This document shows, piece by piece, positions 9,262 to 17,950 of a stretch of DNA of 64,000 nucleotides. The position numbers and the translations under genes were made by a program. The notes under the pieces are model-generated. The model saw nothing but the letters and a program-made list of their open reading frames with translations. It searched no databases and was not told the DNA's origin. Source of the stretch: Prevotella melaninogenica ATCC 25845 (lineage in GTDB: Bacteria > Bacteroidota > Bacteroidia > Bacteroidales > Bacteroidaceae); the NCBI RefSeq assembly GCF_000144405.1, contig NC_014370.1, positions 1,121,501 through 1,185,500 of the forward strand, given 5' to 3'. Position 1 is the first letter of the stretch; every line of letters starts with the position of its first letter.

Positions 9262-10365
9262 TTAATTAAAGATATTTTTATAAACATCAGCATAACCACT
9301 TACAGTATTGCTGATATCAAACTCTAAAGCTCTATTGTAACAGCGTTCAGCTATTTCATTATAATAAGCTTCATCACTTGCTAAACGATTAATTTCTTCA
9401 GCCAATACCTTTGCATCCTCATGTGGGAAAAGAATGCCATATCCCTTAGTAACCTCTTTCAAACCATTTACATCAGAGGCTATAAATGGCTTATGTGCAC
9501 TCATTCCCTCTACATTACTAAGACTCAATCCTTCCCAATGAGAAGACATCACGATAATATCTGCTGCTCTCAGAACATTTGGAATATCAGTACGTAAGCC
9601 TAAAAATCTCACTCTCTCACTTACACCTAAAGACAGAGCTAATTGTTTTACTTCTTCCATCCGTTCACCTATACCAGCAAACCAGACCTCATATTTTTCT
9701 TTATCTAATAAGGTTAAAGCCCTAATAATAGTATCTTGGTTCTTTTGTTTACGAAATCCAGCCACCATCAAGATAGATTTACGACTTTCTTTTAAATCTA
9801 ATAATTCTTTACATGGTTCAGCTTCTGATATTATATTGACATCAATTCCATTATTTATTGTGGTAATAGACTTATACTTATTTGATGATTTGACAAGCCA
9901 ATCCCCTCCCATATATTCTCTTAGTTTGTCTTCTGCAATCTTACTAATACATATTACATGGTCATACCTACTATACATCCAACTTTCTATCGGACGATAC
10001 CACATCCAATTTCGCTTCCGATTAGAAGTATTATGTTCTGTAGAAACAAGATTCGTGTGACTAAACAAATTGGCAATTGCAACAAATAGCTGTGGTGATG
10101 AATTATGAGTATGAACAATGTCATAATTCCTCATTATCTTTATTAGCTTTAATATATAGAGTGGATTATAAACCCCATGTCCTAACGCATATATCTTTGT
10201 CTGTGGACTCTCTTTCTTCAATCTATGGGTCAATGGTGTTTCTTTTCCATTAAAGATACATAAATCCACAGTATTCCCTAAAGCCTGCAACCTTGGTATT
10301 AAATTAACCACCAAAGTTTCAGCCCCACCCATATCCAAAGATGTAATGACTTGTAATATTTTCAT
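9262..10365 (-). CDS. Glycosyltransferase family 4
   Basis: 367 residues. The N-terminus MKILQVITSLDMGGAE is the classic GT4 opening, with STEHNTSNRKRNW in the acceptor domain. The donor domain has GFRKQKNQDTIIRAL and SSHWEGLSLSNVEGMS with the paired glutamates. Cytoplasmic sugar transferase of the repeat-unit pathway. The gene begins downstream of an unusual 320-bp gap that contains one copy of an 85-86 bp dyad repeat. All other neighbours in this locus abut, so the gap is probably an insertion into the operon. Confidence 0.9.
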   Translation of the reverse strand: MKILQVITSLDMGGAETLVVNLIPRLQALGNTVDLCIFNGKETPLTHRLKKESPQTKIYALGHGVYNPLYILKLIKIMRNYDIVHTHNSSPQLFVAIANLFSHTNLVSTEHNTSNRKRNWMWYRPIESWMYSRYDHVICISKIAEDKLREYMGGDWLVKSSNKYKSITTINNGIDVNIISEAEPCKELLDLKESRKSILMVAGFRKQKNQDTIIRALTLLDKEKYEVWFAGIGERMEEVKQLALSLGVSERVRFLGLRTDIPNVLRAADIIVMSSHWEGLSLSNVEGMSAHKPFIASDVNGLKEVTKGYGILFPHEDAKVLAEEINRLASDEAYYNEIAERCYNRALEFDISNTVSGYADVYKNIFN

Positions 10366-10685
10366 TATCTGGCTGCGTTTATTCTATAATAATAATTCTG
10401 TTTTAATCGTATTCCAAATAAGAATACCACAATAAGTTTAAAAACTATTTGCTGTCACTTTTAACATTTCTATATAGATAGTTGATATTCATCGGTTTAT
10501 GATTTATTTCCAAGTGACGAAAATGACAGCAAAACTGAAAAATTACGCAATAGTTATGATAAATCTGCCCCCGAGAAGACACATAATCATATAGTATTTT
10601 CACTGTTAGTATGCTTGGAACCAAATATATGACTAACATTCCTGTTTAACACATACATACCAAGATGTAATGAATTATAGAATCC
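10366..10685. other. 320-bp gap inside the polysaccharide operon
   Basis: This is the largest gap between consecutive genes of the locus. It holds a copy of the TTTGCTGTCA-ended repeat (10448-10533) and otherwise AT-rich sequence. A 64-codon minus-strand frame covering the repeat (10445-10639) has no recognisable features and I do not accept it as a gene. I see no convincing promoter or terminator. Confidence 0.5.
10448..10533 (+). repeat. MITE-like 86-bp element, copy 1
   Basis: Begins TTTGCTGTCACTTTTAACA and ends AATGACAGCAAA, so the two ends form a 10-bp perfect inverted repeat (TTTGCTGTCA/TGACAGCAAA). Related elements of 85 bp lie at 33830-33914 (opposite orientation) and 43739-43823. 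The middle is poorly conserved apart from spacing. It interrupts an otherwise tightly packed operon. Confidence 0.7.
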
Positions 10686-11573
10686 TCATAACTGTCTTTT
10701 AATTACACGTATATCATTCAAATGCATCAACCAACCTAAAGGTGCTACAGCATTCCATAGTCCAGAAACCTTCGGATAACTACCATTTCCATTATAACAC
10801 AAACGAAATCTCCAATAGTTAGCAGCAGCTTTAAACTTATCTTTAAATGGAATGTTAAGCTCTAACATTTCTGCATAACACATCATAGAGGTAATTGGAC
10901 TTTTCATCCTAACTTTAACTATATTAGAAGTTATTCCTTCTGGTTGATACTCCACTTTGTATATTATCTGATTGAAATAACGTAATTTATATTTTTGAGC
11001 GATACGATTCCATACCAATGCCTCTGGACAAAACTTTTCTCCTTCTATATCTGGGAAGGGGAACTCTTTCATTACAGAAGTACGAAAGACTTCTTTCATA
11101 TCTCCTGTTACATGAAACTTATATCGAATATCAACAGAATTGCAATCTATAGAGTCATCAGGAAGCCCACTACCTATTATACGTCCATCAAAATATCCAT
11201 CTATGCCTGACACACCAGCAAAAGATATATCATGTTTAATAGGTTGATAAGTTTCAACTACCAGTTCTAAAGCATTATTAGGAAGGATATCATCACTGTC
11301 TAAAATAAAGAAGAGTTCTCCTTTAGCTAATCCAACGCCAGTATTAATAGCCCTATGCTTTCCACCATTCTCTTGCTGCACATAATGTATATTTAACTTC
11401 CCTTCCTTTACAAAGGAACTAACAACGTCTTTAGTATTATCCTTAGAACCATCATCTACTATAATCCATTCAAAATTCTTATATGTTTGAAGAATTAAAG
11501 TGTCATATAAACGGTGCAAAAGGTCTGCACGATTATATGTTGGGGTAAAAACTGTTATCATTCTTTCAACCAT
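10686..11573 (-). CDS. Glycosyltransferase family 2
   Basis: 295 residues, GT-A fold. MITVFTPTYNRADLL at the start, VDDGSKDNT, and the metal-binding FILDSDDIL (DxD) about 90 residues in. Hydrophilic throughout, so cytoplasmic or peripheral. An inverting sugar transferase for the repeat unit. The first methionine is used here; the ATG four codons later is an equally good start because homologues often begin MITVFTPTYN. Confidence 0.9.
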   Translation of the reverse strand: MVERMITVFTPTYNRADLLHRLYDTLILQTYKNFEWIIVDDGSKDNTKDVVSSFVKEGKLNIHYVQQENGGKHRAINTGVGLAKGELFFILDSDDILPNNALELVVETYQPIKHDISFAGVSGIDGYFDGRIIGSGLPDDSIDCNSVDIRYKFHVTGDMKEVFRTSVMKEFPFPDIEGEKFCPEALVWNRIAQKYKLRYFNQIIYKVEYQPEGITSNIVKVRMKSPITSMMCYAEMLELNIPFKDKFKAAANYWRFRLCYNGNGSYPKVSGLWNAVAPLGWLMHLNDIRVIKRQL

Positions 11574-11611
11574 ATTAAAACATTAATTTCATAAAAACTC
11601 ATTGCAAAGCT

Positions 11612-12787
11612 TTAAAAATTAGGAGTAAATCGAAAAGCCTTTCGGCAAAACTTATCCTCATCATAATTGTAGTTATACTCATATGTTTTACGAATTATAT
11701 CATTATCACGATATCCGTCCGTTAGAAAAGTTTTATAAGGAGACAACAAATTATATGCCTGCCAGTTCGTATATATTCTCAAATATAGGAATAGACAAAC
11801 CCCTAATATTAGAAAAGAACCCAAAGATAGAGTATTATATCTATATTTATTTATAAATGTTAATGTAGAAATAATTCCCATCATATAATACCAACTCAAA
11901 CGACCACCATTCTCAGAGCGAACAAAAAGTAATAATATACCACAGAAGATAAGTGCCATATTCAACAAGACTACATGAGACTTATCAGTAGGAATATACC
12001 TATAGTTCTTAAGTATAAGGTATAAAAAGAAAAATGCTTCTAAAATATATGCAACTCTTAAGCCTCCACTTGCATTATACTCTCCATGCCGCTCAACAAC
12101 AGAACTGCTTTCATATACTTCAAAAAGTGAATTAGGTAAAGATGACATTCCTAAAATAAGTAAAAATAACATAATCCACACAATTATTTTTGGTGAAAAT
12201 TTCCTTCGTGGTACAAAATATAGAGGAAAGAAAATAATCGCAGAATTGTGCATAGAGAAACCTATAAGGACTATCACCATAAACTTCCAAAATTTACGTT
12301 CAATAACATACTGAACTCCTAACCAAACGATAGTTGCACCAAGTACTTGTCTTAAATATGTAAACGTAAAAAAAAACCATAATCCCAAAAATAAAATTGT
12401 CGCCAAAGGATAATTTACAGTATATTTCTTTATCGAAATAAACAACAAAGTATAAATAATCAAGGTAACAATTAAGATAAAAATATAGCGATTCTCTGTA
12501 AAAAAAGAGATTATCACATTTAATAAAGTATATCCTATTTCACTACTATAGAAATTATAAAGAAATGAATCAGAGTAATCACCTTTTATCGTTGTTATAT
12601 CAGCAATATTATCAAAAACTTCTCCATAAATATATCTGTCATAACCGCCAAACATATCTGAAAAGCCCACGAAAAGAGATAAGCCTAAAAGAAACAGGAA
12701 CAAAAATGAACTATGTTGATTCCTTCCTGGGTTAGTAGATAGGAAGAAAAAAACTGGTATAAAGAAAATTAGAAGATACAACCACAT
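11612..12787 (-). CDS. EpsG-family polysaccharide polymerase (Wzy-like)
   Basis: 391 residues with about ten hydrophobic segments from the first residues onward. The EpsG-family signatures FTYLRQVLGATI and SMHNSAIIFFPLYF are visible, with a GGYDRY periplasmic loop before them. Inner-membrane protein thought to polymerise flipped repeat units in the periplasm. With the flippase at 17951-19477 it makes the locus a Wzx/Wzy-type pathway. The polymerase assignment is by family and topology only; sequence similarity among such enzymes is low. Confidence 0.8.
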   Translation of the reverse strand: MWLYLLIFFIPVFFFLSTNPGRNQHSSFLFLFLLGLSLFVGFSDMFGGYDRYIYGEVFDNIADITTIKGDYSDSFLYNFYSSEIGYTLLNVIISFFTENRYIFILIVTLIIYTLLFISIKKYTVNYPLATILFLGLWFFFTFTYLRQVLGATIVWLGVQYVIERKFWKFMVIVLIGFSMHNSAIIFFPLYFVPRRKFSPKIIVWIMLFLLILGMSSLPNSLFEVYESSSVVERHGEYNASGGLRVAYILEAFFFLYLILKNYRYIPTDKSHVVLLNMALIFCGILLLFVRSENGGRLSWYYMMGIISTLTFINKYRYNTLSLGSFLILGVCLFLYLRIYTNWQAYNLLSPYKTFLTDGYRDNDIIRKTYEYNYNYDEDKFCRKAFRFTPNF

Positions 12788-12797
12788 AAATTATTTT

Positions 12798-13994
12798 TTA
12801 TTTATAATTCCCAAAAAGATTTCTTGCTATAGCCATTGTATTATGCTCTAACAGGACTTTCTCTTGCCCTTTTTTAGCAATACTCTCATAAAGAGATACA
12901 TTTGCTTTTATAACATAAAGAGATTGAATGAATTCAATACCATTAGAAACCATAACACACGAATCTCCGTTCTTTACAGATATATTCTCTAATGCGTATG
13001 GTGTACCAATGATTAACAAACCATTTGCTATCCCATCTAACACCTTACCTTTCGTACCAGTACCTACATCTATAGCATTAACTTGTATATCGTGATTTTG
13101 TAATTCTGCTATATAATCTGGTGCAAAAGAAATGTGCTGAGACTGAAATCCCACTTTATGAAGTTTTTCACTCCACATCTCCCATCCTTTTCCTAAAAAA
13201 GTTATTTCGAAATAAGAAGATAAACCATTACAATTTTTCTCAAGTTTTGACAGAAAATCGTCACTTCCATGCTGACAATAAAAATCGTATCTACCTGTAA
13301 ATATTAATTTTATCTTTGGTTGATGAAACTTTATAGTCTTTTTGCTATTATAGGCATATAAAGGATGGCGCATAAATAAAGAATTAGCTTGACCGTTCAT
13401 AGATTTAAAAAAATCCGCATCTTCCTTACCAACAAAATGATATATTACATCTTTCTCACAGAAACGCCTCTCTAAACTCTTGTACTGCCAATATGCAAAT
13501 GAATATTTCATTATTTGCAATAGACTCATAGTTGCCCAAGGCTGCCGAAGCATCCTATAATAATAAAGAGATTCACAATCAGGCATAGTTACTATACATT
13601 TTGAACCTTCAAAATATTTAGAATGATTAGCTAACTCTTCACCATAAATCCAAATAACATCAGAGTGTGTACTTTTAATAGAATCAATATTTTTGGGGGG
13701 TAAACTACAATAACTATACAACGGATATTTCAAGAAAACTCGAAGAAATACTAAATGTAACTTCATCATCATTTTTAACCACTTGGGCTTATCTAACAGA
13801 TGAATTGTTATATTCAGTTCTTTTTCTACTTCCTCTATCTGGGCTATATCTAATTCATTAATATTATAGCTATATACATTGATCGAAGCTGAAAAAGACT
13901 TCTTTACTGAAGATATCAAATGATAAGGTAAAGCACTCGCTGCACGACAATTATTAAATGTAGGAGTAGATAAGGATATTAAAGTCAATCTCAT
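12798..13994 (-). CDS. Putative GT-B glycosyltransferase (GT4-like)
   Basis: 398 residues. The N-terminal half is not familiar. The C-terminal half has the donor-domain shape of GT4 enzymes: KIKLIFTGRYDF, then GTGTKGKVLDGIANGLLIIGTPYAL, which resembles the nucleotide-binding loop of GT1/GT4 proteins. No signal peptide or membrane helices. It lies 10 bp from each neighbour in the operon. Glycosyltransferase is likely; donor and linkage are unknown. Confidence 0.7.
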   Translation of the reverse strand: MRLTLISLSTPTFNNCRAASALPYHLISSVKKSFSASINVYSYNINELDIAQIEEVEKELNITIHLLDKPKWLKMMMKLHLVFLRVFLKYPLYSYCSLPPKNIDSIKSTHSDVIWIYGEELANHSKYFEGSKCIVTMPDCESLYYYRMLRQPWATMSLLQIMKYSFAYWQYKSLERRFCEKDVIYHFVGKEDADFFKSMNGQANSLFMRHPLYAYNSKKTIKFHQPKIKLIFTGRYDFYCQHGSDDFLSKLEKNCNGLSSYFEITFLGKGWEMWSEKLHKVGFQSQHISFAPDYIAELQNHDIQVNAIDVGTGTKGKVLDGIANGLLIIGTPYALENISVKNGDSCVMVSNGIEFIQSLYVIKANVSLYESIAKKGQEKVLLEHNTMAIARNLFGNYK

Positions 13995-14004
13995 AAAAAT
14001 ACAA

Positions 14005-14952
14005 TTAGTTATTAAGCCCTAAACGATATCTAATGAAATTCTTTACCATAATCATGAAAGCACAAAGCTTTAATATTTTTTTTGTGCGAATATATACCAT
14101 TAGCCATTGTTGAAGATTTAGCTTATATTGATACCTTTTTATATCTCTCTTAAGCTGGACAAGATAAGGATGTTCCCATTCAACAATAGACTCTGGATTA
14201 TTAAATGCAATACCAACAAGGCCATTCAATCTACTCCACAAAATCTCTGACATATAACAAGAGATTACATCAGAAGGAATAGACATAGCCCTTATCTTAT
14301 CAAAAATCTCCTCATGTTCTAAGGAAGCCTTTTTCGTGTGAGAGACACTAGCTGTATTACGTCGGAAATTATACACCTTCTTAAAACAGATATGTGGTGC
14401 ACGGGTAATCTTGAACATTAAACGAATATTCATTATCATATCTTCTTCTCCGTCTATTTCCCGAGGAAAATCAAAAATATCATCTGTCAATAATGACCGA
14501 CGATATAGTTTCGCCCAAGGTGTCGGAGGGAGGAGCTTTGCTGTAATCATATTACGACGACAATCATCAAGTGACAATTCTCTACGATAATTAGGAGTAT
14601 CTGGAAAACCAATTACGATGTCTGTGTCCTCTGTAAGACGATATAAATTCTCTAATGCATCCTGAGGTAAAGAATCATCATTATCACAGAAATTAATCCA
14701 TATTCCTTTCGCTTCACACACTCCACGCCTTCGAGTTGCGTTTATACCTTCATTTTGTTTATGTATAACCCGTACTCGATAATCTTTCTTTGCATAATCA
14801 TCGCATATCTGACCAGAGCCATCAATGCTACCATCATCAACTAATATTAACTCAAAGTCTGTAAAACTTTGATTAAGAATACTATCTATGCATTCATGGA
14901 GATAACGCTCTCCATTGTACACAGGAACAATAACAGATATTTGTGGATTCAT
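14005..14952 (-). CDS. Glycosyltransferase family 2
   Basis: 315 residues. ISVIVPVYNGERYL, VDDGSIDGSGQI and FCDNDDSLP (metal-binding acidic motif) define a GT2 GT-A domain in the first 110 residues. The C-terminal region RYQYKLNLQQWLMVYIRTKK is basic and could contact the membrane. The start overlaps the 3' end of the frameshifted acetyltransferase by 4 bp, so translation of this gene may depend on ribosomes finishing that damaged frame. Confidence 0.9.
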   Translation of the reverse strand: MNPQISVIVPVYNGERYLHECIDSILNQSFTDFELILVDDGSIDGSGQICDDYAKKDYRVRVIHKQNEGINATRRRGVCEAKGIWINFCDNDDSLPQDALENLYRLTEDTDIVIGFPDTPNYRRELSLDDCRRNMITAKLLPPTPWAKLYRRSLLTDDIFDFPREIDGEEDMIMNIRLMFKITRAPHICFKKVYNFRRNTASVSHTKKASLEHEEIFDKIRAMSIPSDVISCYMSEILWSRLNGLVGIAFNNPESIVEWEHPYLVQLKRDIKRYQYKLNLQQWLMVYIRTKKILKLCAFMIMVKNFIRYRLGLNN

Positions 14953-15525
14953 TCTTTATTATATTTATTCCATTCACGATTCCATCTTCTCCAAACGAGG
15001 CGTACCGGTTCCTTATGCGAGATTACTTTTGCGGGATTCCCTGCAACAGTTGTTCCAGCTTCAACATCTTTTACAATTACAGCCCCTGCACCAATTGTTA
15101 CTCCATCTCCTATATTTACATCCTCAACTATACAAACAGATGTGCCTATATAAACATTATTACCAATTTGAGCAGCTTTTAAAAACATACTACCAATAGT
15201 GGTAATTTGATAAATATCGACATTATCACCTATGATTGCAGAAACATTTATAACTATAGGTCCATTATGAACTATTCTCAGTCCATAACCAATTTGTGTT
15301 TGGCGATGTATAGAAATATGCATAATAAGGCCTATAATCTGATAGATAAACCTACTTACCCTCCCGTAACAAATTATTACAATTATACAAACGCAGCCAC
15401 AATAGAAAATGGAATCCACCATCAAAAAGTGTTGACAACCACATTCTAAAAATTCCTACATCCCGTCTCCCTTTTATACGGTAATAATCACTTCTTATAT
15501 AATCCAAACATTCTTTATATCTCAT
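14949..15525 (-). pseudogene. Serine-acetyltransferase-like (hexapeptide repeat) gene broken by a frameshift
   Basis: Two frames together give one complete protein. From the ATG at 15525, 57 codons read MRYKECLDYIRSDYYR, GRRDVGIFRMW and LLWLRLYNCNN, the helical N-terminus expected of CysE-like enzymes, ending at a TAG (15352-15354). The other frame takes over at SRFIYQIIGLIMHISIH and carries the left-handed beta-helix hexapeptides (IGDNVDIYQITTIG, IGNNVYIGTS, IGDGVTIGAGA, AGNPAK) to the stop at 14949. A one-base shift near 15352-15360 separates them. The 158-codon frame alone opens with an implausible Cys/Ile-rich stretch. It is either a real pseudogene, a phase-variable site or a sequencing error. 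Intact, it would O- or N-acetylate an amino acid or sugar of the glycan. Confidence 0.75.
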
Positions 15526-15549
15526 CCTATATACATAATTAGTAGTCGT

Positions 15550-16539
15550 CTATCTCATCATGAAACGATTATTAAGCAGCATTGATAAAATACGTTTTTT
15601 TAACGACGTATAAGTAAATTGTATTGGATAATAATTACATTTACGATACTCCTCAAGAATTGCACTATAAATACCGAGTTTCTTTAATCCTTTTTTTCCT
15701 CTATAAATTGCTAGGATATTCCCAAGTAAAACATTTTTCCGATGCTCAGCAATGTAATCAGCCAATTCGTTATCTTTACCGTTATATTCTTCCGACAAAG
15801 TTTTGAAAGAGTCTAAAATAACAATATCATCTTTTAAATACTTCAACCTTTTCTCAGGATTGGGAGTATGTCGTACAGATAAAGGATGTTGAATATAAAT
15901 ATATGGCGCTATATCAGAAAACAAAACTTTTGAAGCATGAGAAACCAATCTGTATGATAACTCTACATCTTGATGTGTTATACCTACTACGAAGAAAAGT
16001 TTATTATCAATTATAAACTTCTTACTTGTAATAAGAGCACACACGGAAGAAGGTTTATACCCTAATAAGATAGCATCTCTACCCAATATAATTTTATTAT
16101 GCGGAAGAGATGGTTGAATACAACTATAACATATAAATTTGTATTCCTCATCTACATCTTTTAGTTGTACGCCAAGTATATCTATACTAGGGTTTTCTTT
16201 CAACAAGTATAATATTCCAATAATATCTTTTTCAACAGCATCATCAGCATCTACACACCAAACATATTCACCTTTGCAAGTTTTTATTCCATAATTTCTC
16301 GCTGTACTCTGTCCTTGATTTTCTTGAGTTAAGTATGTTACATTGGAATACTTTGCTGCATAGTTCTGAGCAATCTCTGGAGACTTATCCTGTGATCCAT
16401 CATTAACAAGAACTATTTCATACTCCTCTTTTAATAAATTGGAGCCAAGAATAGAGTCTAAGCAAATCCCAATGTACTTCTCTGCGTTATACATTGGGAT
16501 TATTATGCTAAGTTTATATTTATAGTCGTCCATCAACAA
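15550..16539 (-). CDS. Glycosyltransferase family 2
   Basis: 329 residues. LSIIIPMYNAEKYI, VNDGSQDKSPEI and WCVDADDAVE give the GT2 core and its DxD metal site. The C-terminal 100 residues are helical and basic. The start overlaps the dehydrogenase gene by 20 bp; methionines at codons 1 and 3 are both possible. Cytoplasmic sugar transferase of the repeat-unit pathway. Confidence 0.9.
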   Translation of the reverse strand: MLMDDYKYKLSIIIPMYNAEKYIGICLDSILGSNLLKEEYEIVLVNDGSQDKSPEIAQNYAAKYSNVTYLTQENQGQSTARNYGIKTCKGEYVWCVDADDAVEKDIIGILYLLKENPSIDILGVQLKDVDEEYKFICYSCIQPSLPHNKIILGRDAILLGYKPSSVCALITSKKFIIDNKLFFVVGITHQDVELSYRLVSHASKVLFSDIAPYIYIQHPLSVRHTPNPEKRLKYLKDDIVILDSFKTLSEEYNGKDNELADYIAEHRKNVLLGNILAIYRGKKGLKKLGIYSAILEEYRKCNYYPIQFTYTSLKKRILSMLLNNRFMMR

Positions 16540-17794
16540 TATCTCTATTTAAGAAGCCTTTGACATCATAAATAACACCATTCTCATTTAATTTCTCTCT
16601 CCAGTCTGTATCAGCAAACTGCTTATGAGAAACGGCAAGAATAATCGCATCATATTTCTTATCCTTAGGCAAAGACGCGACAGCATCAATCCCATATTCT
16701 TTCTTCACTCTTTCAACATTAGCCCATGGGTCTAAGACCGTAATATTTGAAGTGTATTCCGACAATGTAGAATAGATATCAACAACCTTAGTATTACGTA
16801 CATCAGGACAATTTTCCTTAAAGGTGATACCAAGTATCAAGATATTAGAATCCTTGACGAGTGCACCCTTCTTATTCATCATCTTGATTGTCTGATTTGC
16901 AACGTAATCTCCCATACCATCATTCAATCTACGTGCAGCAGACATAATACGTGGCAAAACTCCATAGACCTGTGCCTTTTGAATGAGATAATAAGGATCT
17001 ACACTGATACAATGACCACCAACTAAACCAGGATTCAACTTAATAAAATTCCACTTAGAAGCAGCAGCATCTATTACATCTCTTGTATCGATACCCATTG
17101 CATTGAAAATCTTAGCCAACTCATTCATAAACGCAATATTAACGTCACGTTGAGAGTTTTCAATAATCTTTGAAGCTTCAGCTACTTTTATAGAAGGTGC
17201 TTTATGTGTTCCGTTAATAAGAACTGCATTATACACATTATCTACCAAATCAGCAATCTCTGGAGTAGAACCTGATGTTACCTTTTTTATTTTCTCTACA
17301 GTATGCTCCTTATCGCCTGGGTTTATACGCTCAGGAGAATAACCTGCAAAGAAGTCTTTATTAAATGTTAAGCCAGAAACCTTCTCTACTACAGGTAAAC
17401 ATTCTTCTTCCGTTACGCCTGGATAAACTGTTGACTCGTAAACAACAATGTCTCCCTTAGAAATAACTTTACCAACCGTCTCACTTGCACCCCAAAGAGG
17501 CTTCAAGTCAGGACGATTGTTTACATCTACAGGTGTTGGTACAGCAACTACATAGAAATTACAGTCTCTAATGTCTTCCAGATTAGTTGTACAAAGAAAA
17601 CCATTTTTTATAGCAGACTGTAATAACTCATCTGATACTTCTAATGTAGCATCATGACCAGCCATTAACGCATCAACACGACCCTGATTCATATCAAAAC
17701 CAACGGTCTTAAACTTTGTTGAGAATAATCTTGCCAAAGGCAAGCCAACATAACCTAAGCCAATAACGGCAATTTTAATATTTTCCACTTTCAT
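16520..17794 (-). CDS. UDP-N-acetylhexosamine 6-dehydrogenase (TviB/WbpO-like)
   Basis: 424 residues, UDP-glucose/GDP-mannose dehydrogenase superfamily. The N-terminal Rossmann motif is GLGYVGLP (12-19), VAVPTPVD follows, and the catalytic-cysteine motif LNPGLVGGHCISVDPYYL lies in the middle. The C-terminal domain has VLDPWANVERVK. It oxidises C6 of a UDP-HexNAc twice, with two NAD+, giving an acidic sugar (UDP-GlcNAcA or UDP-GalNAcA). The length and the AEASKIIENSQRDVNIAFMNE region match TviB/WbpO rather than UDP-glucose dehydrogenase. The glycan is therefore probably acidic. Confidence 0.9.
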   Translation of the reverse strand: MKVENIKIAVIGLGYVGLPLARLFSTKFKTVGFDMNQGRVDALMAGHDATLEVSDELLQSAIKNGFLCTTNLEDIRDCNFYVVAVPTPVDVNNRPDLKPLWGASETVGKVISKGDIVVYESTVYPGVTEEECLPVVEKVSGLTFNKDFFAGYSPERINPGDKEHTVEKIKKVTSGSTPEIADLVDNVYNAVLINGTHKAPSIKVAEASKIIENSQRDVNIAFMNELAKIFNAMGIDTRDVIDAAASKWNFIKLNPGLVGGHCISVDPYYLIQKAQVYGVLPRIMSAARRLNDGMGDYVANQTIKMMNKKGALVKDSNILILGITFKENCPDVRNTKVVDIYSTLSEYTSNITVLDPWANVERVKKEYGIDAVASLPKDKKYDAIILAVSHKQFADTDWREKLNENGVIYDVKGFLNRDIVDGRL

Positions 17795-17900
17795 AACTTT
17801 ATTTTTTTTTTCAATCTTATCTGAAACAATTTATATGACATATCTATTAAACTTAAATAGATTTCTTATTTTAACCTATAACATACTTAATTGAAAAGAC

Positions 17901-17923
17901 TAATGCAATTATTAGTTGCATTA
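17901..17923 (-). terminator. Possible weak terminator after the flippase gene
   Basis: A perfect 8-bp stem TAATGCAA/TTGCATTA with a 7-nt loop lies 28 bp past the flippase stop. The run after it on the minus strand (GTCTTTTC) is poor in T, so termination would be partial and read-through into the dehydrogenase is likely. Confidence 0.3.
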
Positions 17924-17950
17924 CTACAAAACGTCAATATCTCCTGTTTT

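Noticed and set aside
10445..10639. 64-codon minus-strand frame between glycosyltransferase genes
   Set aside because: It runs through the 86-bp dyad repeat, has no recognisable motif and an irregular Cys/His/Tyr-rich composition; chance frame.
15207..15449. Plus-strand frames opposite the acetyltransferase
   Set aside because: Antisense shadows of the hexapeptide repeat coding sequence.
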